A DNA stretch of 64,000 nt. Origin: Hyphomicrobiales bacterium (lineage in GTDB: Bacteria > Pseudomonadota > Alphaproteobacteria > Rhizobiales > Xanthobacteraceae). Each line of letters starts with the position of its first letter. Within the stretch, counting starts at the first letter, position 1. Shown here one piece after another: positions 37,832 through 46,250 of this stretch. The notes below the pieces were generated by a model, which worked only from the letters and a program-made list of their open reading frames with translations, searched no databases and was not told the DNA's origin. The stretch lies in NCBI GenBank assembly GCA_021730985.1, contig JAKFYI010000012.1, positions 1 to 64,000 of the forward strand, in the 5' to 3' direction. The position numbers and the translations under genes were made by a program.

Positions 37832-38722
37832 ATGGCGCGGATCGGGTTCATCGGGCTCGGCAACATGGGCCTGCCCATGGCGCAGAACCTCATCAAGGCC
37901 GGACACTCCGTCGTGGGCTTGGACGTGACCAGCGCCCAGGTCGATAAGTTCGTTGCGGCCGGCGGGACGGCGGCTGCGACGGTGAAGGAGGTGGCTTCTG
38001 CCTCCGATGTCGTGGTCACCATGTTGCCGGCCGGCGCGCAAGTGCGTGACATCTACCTCGGCAAGGGCGGGGTGATCGCCTCGGCAAACGCCGGCACATT
38101 GCTGATCGATTCATCGACCGTCGATGTCGAAACGGCACGCGCGGTTTCGGCAGCCGCCGCGGGCAGGGGGCTTGCCATGCTGGATGCGCCGGTCTCCGGC
38201 GGCGTGGGCGGCGCGCAGGCGGGGACGCTCACCTTCATGGTCGGAGGCGATGCCGCCGCATTCGAGCAGGCCAAGCCCGTGCTGGAAAAAATGGGCAAGA
38301 CGATCGTTCACGCGGGCGGCCCGGGTAACGGACAGGCGGCCAAGATCTGCAACAACATGATCCTCGGCGTTTCCATGATCGCAGTGTCCGAGGCGTTCGT
38401 GCTTGCCGAGAAACTTGGTCTCGATGCCCAGAAGCTGTTCGATATTTCGTCGAAGTCCTCGGGCCAGTGCTGGTCGATGACGTCGTATTGCCCGGTTCCT
38501 GGCCTGGTCCCGGCGTCGCCGGCAAACCGCGACTATGAGGCCGGCTTCACCGCGGCGATGATGCTGAAGGATCTCAAACTTGCGCAGGATGCCGCCAAGG
38601 CATCGGGAGCGGCGACGCCGTTGGGTGCGGATGCCGCGACGCTCTATCAGCGCTACGTTGATAGCGGCGAAGCCGGACGGGATTTCTCCGGCATTATCGC
38701 CCAGGTCCGCCGCGACAAGTAG
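37832..38722 (+). CDS. mmsB: 3-hydroxyisobutyrate dehydrogenase
   Basis: 296 residues. NAD-binding GFIGLGNMGLPMAQNL at the N-terminus, the substrate motif DAPVSGGVGGAQAGTLTFMVGG (Ser122), and catalytic Lys171 in GNGQAAKICNNM with Asn175. It oxidises 3-hydroxyisobutyrate to methylmalonate semialdehyde. GGAGG seven bases before ATG 37832. With the two enzymes upstream it covers three successive late steps of valine degradation. MmsA is not in the window. Confidence 0.93.
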   Translation: MARIGFIGLGNMGLPMAQNLIKAGHSVVGLDVTSAQVDKFVAAGGTAAATVKEVASASDVVVTMLPAGAQVRDIYLGKGGVIASANAGTLLIDSSTVDVETARAVSAAAAGRGLAMLDAPVSGGVGGAQAGTLTFMVGGDAAAFEQAKPVLEKMGKTIVHAGGPGNGQAAKICNNMILGVSMIAVSEAFVLAEKLGLDAQKLFDISSKSSGQCWSMTSYCPVPGLVPASPANRDYEAGFTAAMMLKDLKLAQDAAKASGAATPLGADAATLYQRYVDSGEAGRDFSGIIAQVRRDK

Positions 38723-38989
38723 CGGAACCAAACCACGCGGTCGCGCGTCGTTGCCGCGCCGCCGTCGGGCCGCAAAGTCCCCTGCGAGAAATGCCCGTTG
38801 CGTGGCAAGGACGTGCTGCGGGATTTCACGGCCAAGGAGCTTCCCTTCGTTGCGGAGTTCAAACCCGGCGAATTGAACGTACAAGCCGGCACCAATGTTC
38901 TTTTGCAAGGCACCAACAGCGCGCATCTCTACACGGTGCTTTCAGGCTATGAGCAGCCGAAGCAACGCACTCGGCGGCCGTTCATCTAA
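38723..38989 (+). pseudogene. Truncated Crp/Fnr-family regulator fragment
   Basis: The frame after the mmsB stop reads VPCEKCPLRGKDVLRDFTAK and FKPGELNVQAGTNVLLQGTNSAHLYTVLSGY, then unrelated residues and a TAA. That is the Cys-containing N-terminus and first half of a cyclic-nucleotide-binding-like domain of Crp/Fnr regulators. The rest of the sensor and the helix-turn-helix are missing. No ATG or GTG precedes the conserved part; only TTG 38798 lies inside it. It looks like a decayed remnant. The rest of this 517-bp interval, up to 39239, holds only the ldtR upstream region. Confidence 0.7.
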
Positions 38990-39118
38990 GCGGCAATTGC
39001 AGTGCAAAGAGGCGAGGGGGCTTGGGCCGTTCAAATCGGCACACATTCCGGTGCCGCAGGGTAAACTCAGGGTAAAACACCATCCAATATTGGCGCAACA
39101 CAGACGATTTACTATCGC

Positions 39119-39139
39119 GAATAAACCTAATCTTTATTC
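39119..39139. promoter_or_regulatory. Inverted repeat upstream of ldtR, candidate operator
   Basis: Perfect 7-bp arms gaataaa (39119-39125) and tttattc (39133-39139) with a 7-bp spacer, in an AT-rich patch 100 bp before ldtR. The spacing fits a dimeric MarR-type regulator, so autoregulation by LdtR is a reasonable guess. Confidence 0.5.
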
Positions 39140-39239
39140 TACAATTTAAGCCGATCTTCAAACGCCATCCCTATGGTGACGCCATCGACGGGGAAAACAG
39201 GGCCTCGTTCGTAACGATAAAACACGGGAAGGCGTCATC

Positions 39240-39752
39240 ATGAAGACCGTTGCCAAAACGGTCGAGCCCGCCGAACGTCAGGCGAAGTTCGATCACATCC
39301 GGCCGCTCTATCTCGATGCCTTGACGCTGGTTGAGCGGCTTCATCGGCGCTTGCTGGATGTCATCAAGGACGAGTTCGACCGCCGCGGCCGCTCCGATAT
39401 CAATTCGGTGCAGGCACTGCTGCTCTACAACATCGGCGACAAGGAACTGACCGCCGGCGAACTGCGCACGCGCGGCTACTATCTCGGCTCCAACGTGTCC
39501 TACAATCTGAAGAAGTTGGTCGAGATGGGCTTCCTCGACCATCAGCGTTCGCGGGTGGATCGCCGTTCGGTGCGGATTAGGCTCACGGATTCAGGCCGCG
39601 ATATCCGCGACATCGTGGAGCACCTTTACCAGAAGCACGTCCGCACGGTGGAGCAGGTCGGCGGCATCAGTGCCGACGAGTTCGCCACCCTGAATAAGTC
39701 GCTGCACCGGCTCGAGCGGTTCTGGACCGACCAGATTCTCTACCGGCTCTAA
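39240..39752 (+). CDS. ldtR: MarR-family regulator LdtR
   Basis: 170 residues: winged helix-turn-helix with TAGELRTRGYYLGSNVSYNLKKLVEMGFLDHQRSRVDRRSVRIRLT as recognition helix and wing, flanked by dimerisation helices. It resembles LdtR of Liberibacter, a MarR regulator of the adjacent L,D-transpeptidase gene and of stress tolerance. The downstream gene here is an L,D-transpeptidase, matching that context. A strong terminator follows, so ldtP is not simply read through. Confidence 0.88.
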   Translation: MKTVAKTVEPAERQAKFDHIRPLYLDALTLVERLHRRLLDVIKDEFDRRGRSDINSVQALLLYNIGDKELTAGELRTRGYYLGSNVSYNLKKLVEMGFLDHQRSRVDRRSVRIRLTDSGRDIRDIVEHLYQKHVRTVEQVGGISADEFATLNKSLHRLERFWTDQILYRL

Positions 39753-39799
39753 GGACGCAATTTCGCGGCTCCTCCTACCCATCTCCTTCGCCGCGTTCA

Positions 39800-39835
39800 G
39801 GCCCCCGGTCCTCACCAGCCGGGGGCCTTGTTTTT
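39800..39835 (+). terminator. Rho-independent terminator of ldtR
   Basis: A perfect 9-bp stem (39800-39808 with 39819-39827), a 10-nt loop and then ttgttttt (39828-39835). It lies 47 bp after the ldtR stop and before the ldtP start, so ldtP probably has its own promoter. Confidence 0.9.
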
Positions 39836-39962
39836 GGGAGATTTGTCACAAAATCGCCCCGTGCGACCCGTACCGGTGTCGCATGACGTTGATTTGATGA
39901 ATTGGGCCTTGCCGGCCGTGTCGCATTGGATTTTGCTCGATCGGCAAGGATTCGGGGACCGG

Positions 39963-41234
39963 ATGACCAACCGATCTGCATACCGCCTGAGCCGGCGGGC
40001 ATTTCTGAGCACCGCTGCCGCGGCTGGAAGCGCGCTGAGCGCCCAGGCCGCGTTTGGACAGGATGCGCTGCTGCAATCCTTGATCGATCAGACCCAGCGC
40101 GGCGACTTCGGACAGGGCTTCGATTCCGCGTCGCGCACCATCGCCATGCCGAAGGCTTCGCTGCCCACGCTCTCGCCGGCTACGGTGGAGCACACCGGCC
40201 AGGCGATCGCGCACTACGAGGGCATCGTGTCCCGCGGCGGCTGGCGCGAGGTGCCCAAGCCCGATCGGCTGCGGCTTGGAGCGCGCAGTCCCAGCATCGT
40301 TGCGCTCCGGGAGCGCCTGACGCTGGCCGGCGACCTCGATCCCAACGCCGGCGTGTCCGATGTTTACGATTCCTACGTCGATGTCGCGGTGCGCCGCTTC
40401 CAGGCACGTCATGGCTTGGCAGTCGACGGCACCATTCGCGATCAGACGCTCAAAGCGCTCAACGTTCCGGCGCAGGTGAGGCTTGCGCAGTTGCGCACCA
40501 ATGCGGTGCGGCTGCGCGCCATGAGCGGCAACCTCGGCCCGCGTTTCGTGGTCTGCAACATTCCGGCCGCGCACATCGAGGCGATCGAGAGCGGCGTCGC
40601 AGTCTCCCGTCACACCGCCGTGGTGGGAAAGCCCGACCGTGCGTCGCCCGACATCAACAGCCGGATTGTCGAGGTCAATTTTAATCCGTATTGGACGGTG
40701 CCGGTTTCCATCGTGCGGCGCGACCTGATCCCGAAGATGCAGGCGGAGCCTGACTATCTCGAAAAGAATCTGATCCGCATTCTGGATACGAAGGGCAACG
40801 AGCTCACGCCCTCGCAGATCAATTGGTATTCCGAAGAGGCGGTGAATTATCGCTTCAAGCAGGATCCCGGCGATCTCAATTCGATGGGAACGATCCGCAT
40901 CAACTTTCCGAGCGCGCACGGTGTGTACATGCACGACACGCCGTCGAAGAATCTGTTCGGCGAGGATTTCCGCTTCCACTCCTCCGGCTGCGTGCGGGTG
41001 CAGAACGTGCGCGAACTGGTCAACTGGCTGCTGGTCGATACGCCGAACTGGTCTCGCAACGACATCGACCAGGTTATCAAGAGCGGCGAGCGCAAGGACG
41101 CCAAGGTGAACCGGCCAGTGCCGCTGTACTGGATCTATGTCACGGCGTGGGCGACGCCCGACGGCGTGGTGCAGTTCCGGGATGACATCTACAATCGCGA
41201 CGGGCTCGGCCCGACGGCGGCGTCGCGCGGCTAG
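39963..41234 (+). CDS. ldtP: L,D-transpeptidase (YkuD) with peptidoglycan-binding domain
   Basis: 423 residues. A twin-arginine-type signal (LSRRAFLSTAAAAGSALSAQAAFGQ) suggests Tat export. Then a PG_binding_1 domain (DSYVDVAVRRFQARHGLAVDGTIRDQTLKAL) and the YkuD catalytic domain with His339 and Cys343 in FHSSGCVRVQN. It makes 3-3 peptidoglycan cross-links or attaches proteins. ATG 39963 is chosen for the GGGGA five bases upstream and because the signal starts there. Partner of ldtR. Confidence 0.92.
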   Translation: MTNRSAYRLSRRAFLSTAAAAGSALSAQAAFGQDALLQSLIDQTQRGDFGQGFDSASRTIAMPKASLPTLSPATVEHTGQAIAHYEGIVSRGGWREVPKPDRLRLGARSPSIVALRERLTLAGDLDPNAGVSDVYDSYVDVAVRRFQARHGLAVDGTIRDQTLKALNVPAQVRLAQLRTNAVRLRAMSGNLGPRFVVCNIPAAHIEAIESGVAVSRHTAVVGKPDRASPDINSRIVEVNFNPYWTVPVSIVRRDLIPKMQAEPDYLEKNLIRILDTKGNELTPSQINWYSEEAVNYRFKQDPGDLNSMGTIRINFPSAHGVYMHDTPSKNLFGEDFRFHSSGCVRVQNVRELVNWLLVDTPNWSRNDIDQVIKSGERKDAKVNRPVPLYWIYVTAWATPDGVVQFRDDIYNRDGLGPTAASRG

Positions 41235-41291
41235 TCCAGCCGATCCCGCCGTGGCTTGGCTTTGCATCCTCGTATCGGGGCCTGAAGCGTC

Positions 41292-41483
41292 ATGGCGGGC
41301 GAGGACCGTGAGGTCTACTTCGAGTTCACGGTTGTCGGGAATTCGGTGAAGGTCACCGCGATCGACAGCGCGACCGGGACCGAGGTTTCCACGATGGGAC
41401 CGACAAGCGCATCGCAGGCCGACCTGCGCAGGCTTGCGCTTGCCAAGCTCAAGGCGCGGCTCGAGCGCGAGCAAGACCGATAA
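41292..41483 (+). CDS. Small DUF6898-like protein
   Basis: 63 residues, cytoplasmic: EVYFEFTVVGNSVKVTAIDSATGTEVS, then a C-terminal helix ALAKLKARLERE. I recall it as a conserved short protein just ahead of glyA in Hyphomicrobiales (DUF6898). The first half is a small beta-meander. Function unknown. Confidence 0.75.
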   Translation: MAGEDREVYFEFTVVGNSVKVTAIDSATGTEVSTMGPTSASQADLRRLALAKLKARLEREQDR

Positions 41484-41532
41484 AACGGCCGATAACGCTA
41501 GATATTGCGGCCTGTGCGGAAAGCCACGCCAG

Positions 41533-41568
41533 CCTTGGCGATTTTAGGCCATTTGTGTTACGCCAAGG
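41533..41568. promoter_or_regulatory. Inverted repeat in glyA leader
   Basis: Arms ccttggcg (41533-41540) and cgccaagg (41561-41568) separated by 20 bp, ending 18 bp before the glyA ATG. It could be a leader hairpin close to the ribosome site or a regulator's operator. It lacks any known riboswitch core. Confidence 0.4.
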
Positions 41569-41585
41569 AACCCCTGGAGACGCCG

Positions 41586-42893
41586 ATGTCAGCGAGTGAA
41601 TCCTCCGCGAAAGGCCGCGCGGACAATGCCTTTACAGCCTCTTTGGACGAGGCCGATCCCGAGATTGCGGACGTGGTCCGGCGCGAGTTGGGCCGCCAGC
41701 GCGACGAGATCGAGCTGATTGCGTCGGAAAACATCGTCAGCCGTGCCGTGCTCGAGGCACAAGGTTCGGTGCTCACCAACAAGTATGCCGAAGGTCTTCC
41801 GGGGCGGCGCTACTACGGCGGCTGCCAGCACGTTGACGTTGCGGAAACGCTGGCGATCGAGCGGGTCAAGAAGCTGTTCGGCGCGGGCTTCGCCAATGTA
41901 CAGCCGCACTCCGGCGCGCAGGCCAATGCGGCGGCATTCATGGCGCTGATGCAGCCCGGCGACACATTCATGGGCTTGAACCTCGCCGCCGGCGGCCATC
42001 TCACCCACGGCTCTCCGGTTAACATGTCCGGCAAGTGGTTCAAGGTGGTGCCTTATGGCGTGCGCCGCGACGATCATCGAATCGACATGGTGGAGGTCGC
42101 CAGGCTTGCGCAGGAGCACAAGCCCAAAGTCATCGTGGCCGGCGGTTCCGCTTATCCCCGCATCATCGATTTCCGCGCCTTCCGTGAGATCGCCGACAGC
42201 GTCGGCGCAAAACTGATGGTGGATATGGCGCACTTCGCAGGTCTGGTGGCCGGCGGCGTGCATCCGAGTCCGGTACCGCATGCGCATGTCGTAACCTCGA
42301 CTACGCACAAAACCCTGCGCGGGCCGCGCGGCGGGTTCATCGTGACCAACGACGAGGAACTGGCGAAGAAGATCAACTCCGCGGTGTTTCCCGGCCAGCA
42401 GGGCGGGCCGCTGATGCACGTCATCGCCGCCAAGGCGGTGGCGTTCGGCGAGGCCTTGCAGCCGTCGTTCAAGACTTACGCGAAGAATGTCGCTGACAAT
42501 GCGAAGGCGCTGGCCGAAGTCCTCAAGAACAAGGGCTTCGATATCGTGTCTGGCGGAACCGATACGCATCTGATGCTGGTCGATCTGCGGCCCAAGCGGC
42601 TGACCGGCAAGGTTGCGGACGCCGCGCTCGGCCGCGCTCACATCACCGTCAACAAGAACGGCATTCCGTTCGACCCCGAGAAGCCGACCGTGACCTCCGG
42701 CGTTCGCGTCGGCACACCGGCCGGCACGTCGCGCGGCTTCGGCATCGCTGAATTCCGTCACGTTGGCGAGCTGATCGCCGAGGTGCTCGACCCATTGTCG
42801 CAGAAGGGTGTTGAGGACGACGCTGCGGCGGAAGCCGCGGTGCGTGACAAGGTGAAGCGTCTGATTTCCCGGTTTCCGATCTATCCGAACTGA
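41586..42893 (+). CDS. glyA: Serine hydroxymethyltransferase
   Basis: PLP enzyme interconverting serine and glycine and loading tetrahydrofolate with C1 units. 435 residues. [20 protein letters not shown], and the PLP-lysine motif [15 protein letters not shown] (Lys242) are intact. ATG 41586 with GGAG seven bases upstream; the frame is open to 41505. Head of glyA-nrdR-ribD-ribE-ribH-nusB-thiL. Confidence 0.98.
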   Translation: MSASESSAKGRADNAFTASLDEADPEIADVVRRELGRQRDEIELIASENIVSRAVLEAQGSVLTNKYAEGLPGRRYYGGCQHVDVAETLAIERVKKLFGAGFANVQPHSGAQANAAAFMALMQPGDTFMGLNLAAGGHLTHGSPVNMSGKWFKVVPYGVRRDDHRIDMVEVARLAQEHKPKVIVAGGSAYPRIIDFRAFREIADSVGAKLMVDMAHFAGLVAGGVHPSPVPHAHVVTSTTHKTLRGPRGGFIVTNDEELAKKINSAVFPGQQGGPLMHVIAAKAVAFGEALQPSFKTYAKNVADNAKALAEVLKNKGFDIVSGGTDTHLMLVDLRPKRLTGKVADAALGRAHITVNKNGIPFDPEKPTVTSGVRVGTPAGTSRGFGIAEFRHVGELIAEVLDPLSQKGVEDDAAAEAAVRDKVKRLISRFPIYPN

Positions 42894-42965
42894 GCACATT
42901 GGTAGGCACGATCCGGTCCGGGACCGGGCGCTCAGGTTTGGCAATCGTGCTCTGAAGGGCAACGC

Positions 42966-43448
42966 ATGCGCTGTCCAAGCTGTGGTTCGCTCGATACCCA
43001 GGTGAAGGATTCGCGTCCGACCGAGGATTCGGCGGCGATCCGCCGCCGCCGCGTGTGTCTGACCTGCAACTTCCGCTTCACAACGTTCGAGCGGGTGCAG
43101 TTGCGAGAACTGGTGGTGATCAAGCGCAACGGCCGCCGGGTGCCGTTTGATCGCGACAAGCTGATGCGATCGATTTCGATCTCACTGCGCAAGCGTCCGG
43201 TCGAGCCGGAGCGGATCGAGGAACTGGTGTCCAAGATCGTCCGCGAACTGGAGAGCCTGGGCGAGAGCGAGGTCTCCTCGGAGACCGTCGGCGAGACGGT
43301 CATGGAGCAGTTGCGTTTGCTGGATGACGTCGCCTATGTGCGGTTTGCTTCGGTTTACCGCAATTTCCGCGAGCCGAAAGACTTTGAAAACGCGCTTGCG
43401 GAACTTTCCGGCGAAGACGACCCCAAACCCGCCGCGACGCGGAAATGA
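42966..43448 (+). CDS. nrdR: Transcriptional repressor NrdR
   Basis: 160 residues. Zinc ribbon Cys3, Cys6, Cys31 and Cys34 (MRCPSCGS ... RVCLTC) followed by an ATP-cone domain ([21 protein letters not shown]). It represses ribonucleotide-reductase genes according to ATP/dATP loading. I see no pair of NrdR boxes in this window. Its stop overlaps the ribD start (ATGA). Confidence 0.97.
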   Translation: MRCPSCGSLDTQVKDSRPTEDSAAIRRRRVCLTCNFRFTTFERVQLRELVVIKRNGRRVPFDRDKLMRSISISLRKRPVEPERIEELVSKIVRELESLGESEVSSETVGETVMEQLRLLDDVAYVRFASVYRNFREPKDFENALAELSGEDDPKPAATRK

Positions 43449-44593
43449 GCGGGGCACCGATGCCCGTTTCCGGTGAGGCGGCAGCATCTAAACCAGCGGC
43501 CGATCCCGCCACCGACGAACGGTTCATGCAACTTGCGCTGGCGCTCGGCAGGCGCGGTCTCGGCAACACTTGGCCCAATCCCGCGGTCGGCGCGATTGTC
43601 GTCAAAGATGGCATTATCCTCGGAAGGGGCTGGACGCAGCCCGGCGGCCGGCCTCACGCTGAGACCGAAGCGCTTAAACAGGCGGGGCGCGCCGCACGAG
43701 GCGCAACTCTGTATGCGACGCTCGAGCCTTGCTCGCATCACGGCAAGACATCGCCCTGCACCGACGCCATCATCCGGGCGGGCATCGTTCGTGTTGTTTC
43801 CGCGCTCGACGATCCCAATCCGGAGGTGGCGGGGCAGGGCCTTGCCAAGCTGCGCGAACGCGGGATCGTGGTCGAAAGCGGGCCGGGAGCCGAGGCGGCG
43901 CGCCGTGCCCATGTCGGTCACATCACCCGCATGACGGCGAAACGGCCGCATGTGATGCTCAAGCTTGCCGTGTCCGCCGACGGCAAAGCCGGCGCGGCCG
44001 GACGCAGGCCGGTTGCCATCACCGGACCGGCGGCACGCGAGCGGGTTTTTCAAATGCGCGCGATGAGCGATGCGATCCTGGTGGGCATCGGGACGGTGCT
44101 CTCTGACGATCCGGCCCTAACCTGCCGACTGCCGGGCATGATGGGTCGCTCGCCGGTTCGCGTGTTGCTCGACGCGCGGTTGCGGGTGCCGTTGGCGACC
44201 GGTGTGGTGGCCACGGCCAACGAAACGCCGACCTGGATATTCGGGAGCGCCGGTGCGTCGGCCATGGCGGAACAGGTTCTCCGGACCAAGGGCGTCGAAG
44301 TCATTCGTGCCGAAGCAGATGAAGGACGGATTAATCTTCCGCAATTGCTCAAAGTGCTCGCCGAGCGCGGCATCACCCGTCTGATGGTGGAGGGCGGCCC
44401 CACCGTCGCTGCGGCCTTCGTGAAGGCCGGTCTGGTGGACGAGGCCGTGCTGTTCCGCGCACCGGCCCCGATCGGTCGCGATGGCATCGACGCTCTCGAT
44501 AGATTGCCGCTGACCGCTTTGACGGACAAACTCCAGCTGGTCGAAACCGAAGCGGTCGGGTCCGATACGCTCGAACGCTACGAGCGGATGTGA
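43445..44593 (+). CDS. ribD: Bifunctional riboflavin deaminase/reductase
   Basis: 382 residues. N-terminal deaminase with zinc ligands in HAETEAL and [13 protein letters not shown]-terminal reductase with [33 protein letters not shown] and [12 protein letters not shown]. Performs two steps from the GTP-derived pyrimidine to the ribitylamino intermediate. A 20-residue N-terminal tail precedes the deaminase. Translationally coupled to nrdR by overlap. Confidence 0.96.
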   Translation: MSGAPMPVSGEAAASKPAADPATDERFMQLALALGRRGLGNTWPNPAVGAIVVKDGIILGRGWTQPGGRPHAETEALKQAGRAARGATLYATLEPCSHHGKTSPCTDAIIRAGIVRVVSALDDPNPEVAGQGLAKLRERGIVVESGPGAEAARRAHVGHITRMTAKRPHVMLKLAVSADGKAGAAGRRPVAITGPAARERVFQMRAMSDAILVGIGTVLSDDPALTCRLPGMMGRSPVRVLLDARLRVPLATGVVATANETPTWIFGSAGASAMAEQVLRTKGVEVIRAEADEGRINLPQLLKVLAERGITRLMVEGGPTVAAAFVKAGLVDEAVLFRAPAPIGRDGIDALDRLPLTALTDKLQLVETEAVGSDTLERYERM

Positions 44594-44596
44594 ACG

Positions 44597-45202
44597 ATGT
44601 TCACCGGGATCACCACCGACATAGGCGATGTCATCGACGTCAAGCAGCAAGCCGAGGGACTGCGGCGGCTTCGGCTCGCCTGCTCTTATGAACGAAGTTC
44701 GATCGCGCTCGGCGCTTCGATCGCGTGTGCCGGAGTTTGCCTGACTGCGGTCGAGACAGGCACGCAGAGCGGCCGCACCTGGTTTGCTGTCGATGCCGCG
44801 GCGGAGACGCTGCGCCTGACCACGGCGGGCCGCTGGCAAGCCGGAACGCGGCTTAACCTTGAGCGCTCGCTCAAGGTCGGCGACGAACTTGGCGGCCACA
44901 TCGTGGCCGGTCACGCTGACGGCATTGCAGAGCTTGCTGAGCGGCAGGATCTGCCCGACATGGCACGGCTGGTGTTCAAGGCGCCGGTTCTGTTGATGCG
45001 TTTCGTCGCGCAGAAGGGCTCGGTTGCGCTCGACGGCGTCTCGCTGACCGTCAACGAGGTCACCCGCGAGACGTTTTCCGTGCTCATCATCCCGCACACG
45101 CTCAAGGTCACAACCTTGGGCGCGGTCAAAACCGGCGATACAATCAACATCGAGATCGACCTGATGGCGCGCTATGCGGCGCGTTTGATGGAGACAAAGT
45201 AA
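44597..45202 (+). CDS. ribE: Riboflavin synthase, alpha subunit
   Basis: 201 residues, two lumazine-binding barrels. [10 protein letters not shown] at the start; the two barrel motifs are [11 protein letters not shown] with [12 protein letters not shown], and [13 protein letters not shown]. Dismutates two 6,7-dimethyl-8-ribityllumazines into riboflavin. Often called ribC or ribE in alphaproteobacteria. Starts 3 nt after ribD. Confidence 0.96.
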   Translation: MFTGITTDIGDVIDVKQQAEGLRRLRLACSYERSSIALGASIACAGVCLTAVETGTQSGRTWFAVDAAAETLRLTTAGRWQAGTRLNLERSLKVGDELGGHIVAGHADGIAELAERQDLPDMARLVFKAPVLLMRFVAQKGSVALDGVSLTVNEVTRETFSVLIIPHTLKVTTLGAVKTGDTINIEIDLMARYAARLMETK

Positions 45203-45257
45203 CGCCCCTTGTTCCAGGGCGGGGCGCTTGCTACTGACGCGGCTCAAGAGGAACATC

Positions 45258-45746
45258 ATGGCCGCACCAAAAAGAAAAATCAGCAAACCTGCCAAACCGT
45301 CTGGCGCGCGCATTCTCGTGGTCGAAGCGCGCTTCTATGACGCCATTTCGGATGCGCTGCTGGCCGGTGCTTCGAAGGCGCTCGATGAAGGTCAGGCGAG
45401 CTGGGACAGCATTGTGGTTCCTGGCGCGCTGGAAATCGGCCCGGCCATCGCAATTGCCGTCGAGGCTGCGGCGAAGCAGAAGAAGCCCTATGACGGCGCC
45501 GTGGCTCTGGGTTGCGTGATCCAGGGCCAGACCTTCCATTTCGACATCGTTTCGATGCAGTCGGCGCGCGCGCTGATCGACTACTCCGTCGCGCATTGCT
45601 TTCCGATTGGGAACGGGATTCTGACGGTGGACACCGAGGAGCAGGCCTGGGCCCGGGCGCGGCTGACCGAAGGCGACAAGGGTGGCGACGCGGTTCGCGC
45701 GGCGCTCGCGCTGATCGAGATCAAACGCCAGCGCGCCAAACGGTAG
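45258..45746 (+). CDS. ribH: 6,7-dimethyl-8-ribityllumazine synthase
   Basis: 162 residues. [14 protein letters not shown] and [18 protein letters not shown] define lumazine synthase; [14 protein letters not shown] and [18 protein letters not shown] follow. The usual RGxTxH reads QGQTFH, so Gln replaces the common Arg while the catalytic His stays. Starts at ATG 45258 with GAGG upstream. Product is passed to RibE encoded just before. Confidence 0.95.
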   Translation: MAAPKRKISKPAKPSGARILVVEARFYDAISDALLAGASKALDEGQASWDSIVVPGALEIGPAIAIAVEAAAKQKKPYDGAVALGCVIQGQTFHFDIVSMQSARALIDYSVAHCFPIGNGILTVDTEEQAWARARLTEGDKGGDAVRAALALIEIKRQRAKR

Positions 45747-45749
45747 GGC

Positions 45750-46244
45750 ATGGCCAAGCCCGCACCACCCAATCTGGATCGCCGTGCCAACAAGCGCGGT
45801 GCGGCGCGGCTGGCGGCGGTCCAGGCGCTCTATCAGATGGATATTGCCGGCACGCCGCTGCACGAAATCCTTGCTGAGTTTGAAAGCCACTGGATTGGCC
45901 GCGAGGTCGAAGGCGAGCAGTATCTTCCGGCGGAGGCCGCGTTCTTTCGCGAGATCGTCGGCGGCGTGGTGGCCGAGCAGCGCAAGCATGATCCGTTGAT
46001 CGATGAGGCGCTGGCCAAGGGATGGCCGCTCAAGCGCATCGAAACCGTGCTGCGTGCGATCCTGCGCGCCGGCGCCTACGAGCTCGACAAGCGCAGCGAC
46101 ATTCCAGCCCGCGTCATCGTTTCGGAGTATGTCGATGTCGCGCATGCGTTCGTGGAAAAGGACGAAACCGGTATGATCAACGCCGTGCTCGACCAGATCG
46201 CGCGGCGATTGCGAGCATCCGAGTTCGATCGCGCCGCAGGGTGA
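45750..46244 (+). CDS. nusB: Transcription antitermination factor NusB
   Basis: 164 residues, all-helical. ARLAAVQALYQMDIAGTPLHEI, FFREIVGGVV, RIETVLRAILRAGAYEL and VIVSEYVDVAHAFVEKDETGMINAVLDQIAR are canonical. Binds boxA RNA with NusE for rRNA antitermination. Starts 3 nt after ribH. Confidence 0.96.
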   Translation: MAKPAPPNLDRRANKRGAARLAAVQALYQMDIAGTPLHEILAEFESHWIGREVEGEQYLPAEAAFFREIVGGVVAEQRKHDPLIDEALAKGWPLKRIETVLRAILRAGAYELDKRSDIPARVIVSEYVDVAHAFVEKDETGMINAVLDQIARRLRASEFDRAAG

Positions 46245-46250
46245 ACCGCC

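Noticed and set aside
39846..41474. 542-codon minus-strand frame opposite ldtP
   Set aside because: His/Arg/Asp-rich shadow translation with no domain; ldtP on the plus strand has signal, PG-binding and YkuD motifs.
45510..45560. Arg-to-Gln change in the lumazine synthase RGxTxH motif as a sign of inactivity
   Set aside because: The catalytic His and phosphate-binding region remain, and the gene sits in an intact rib operon; a benign variant is more likely.
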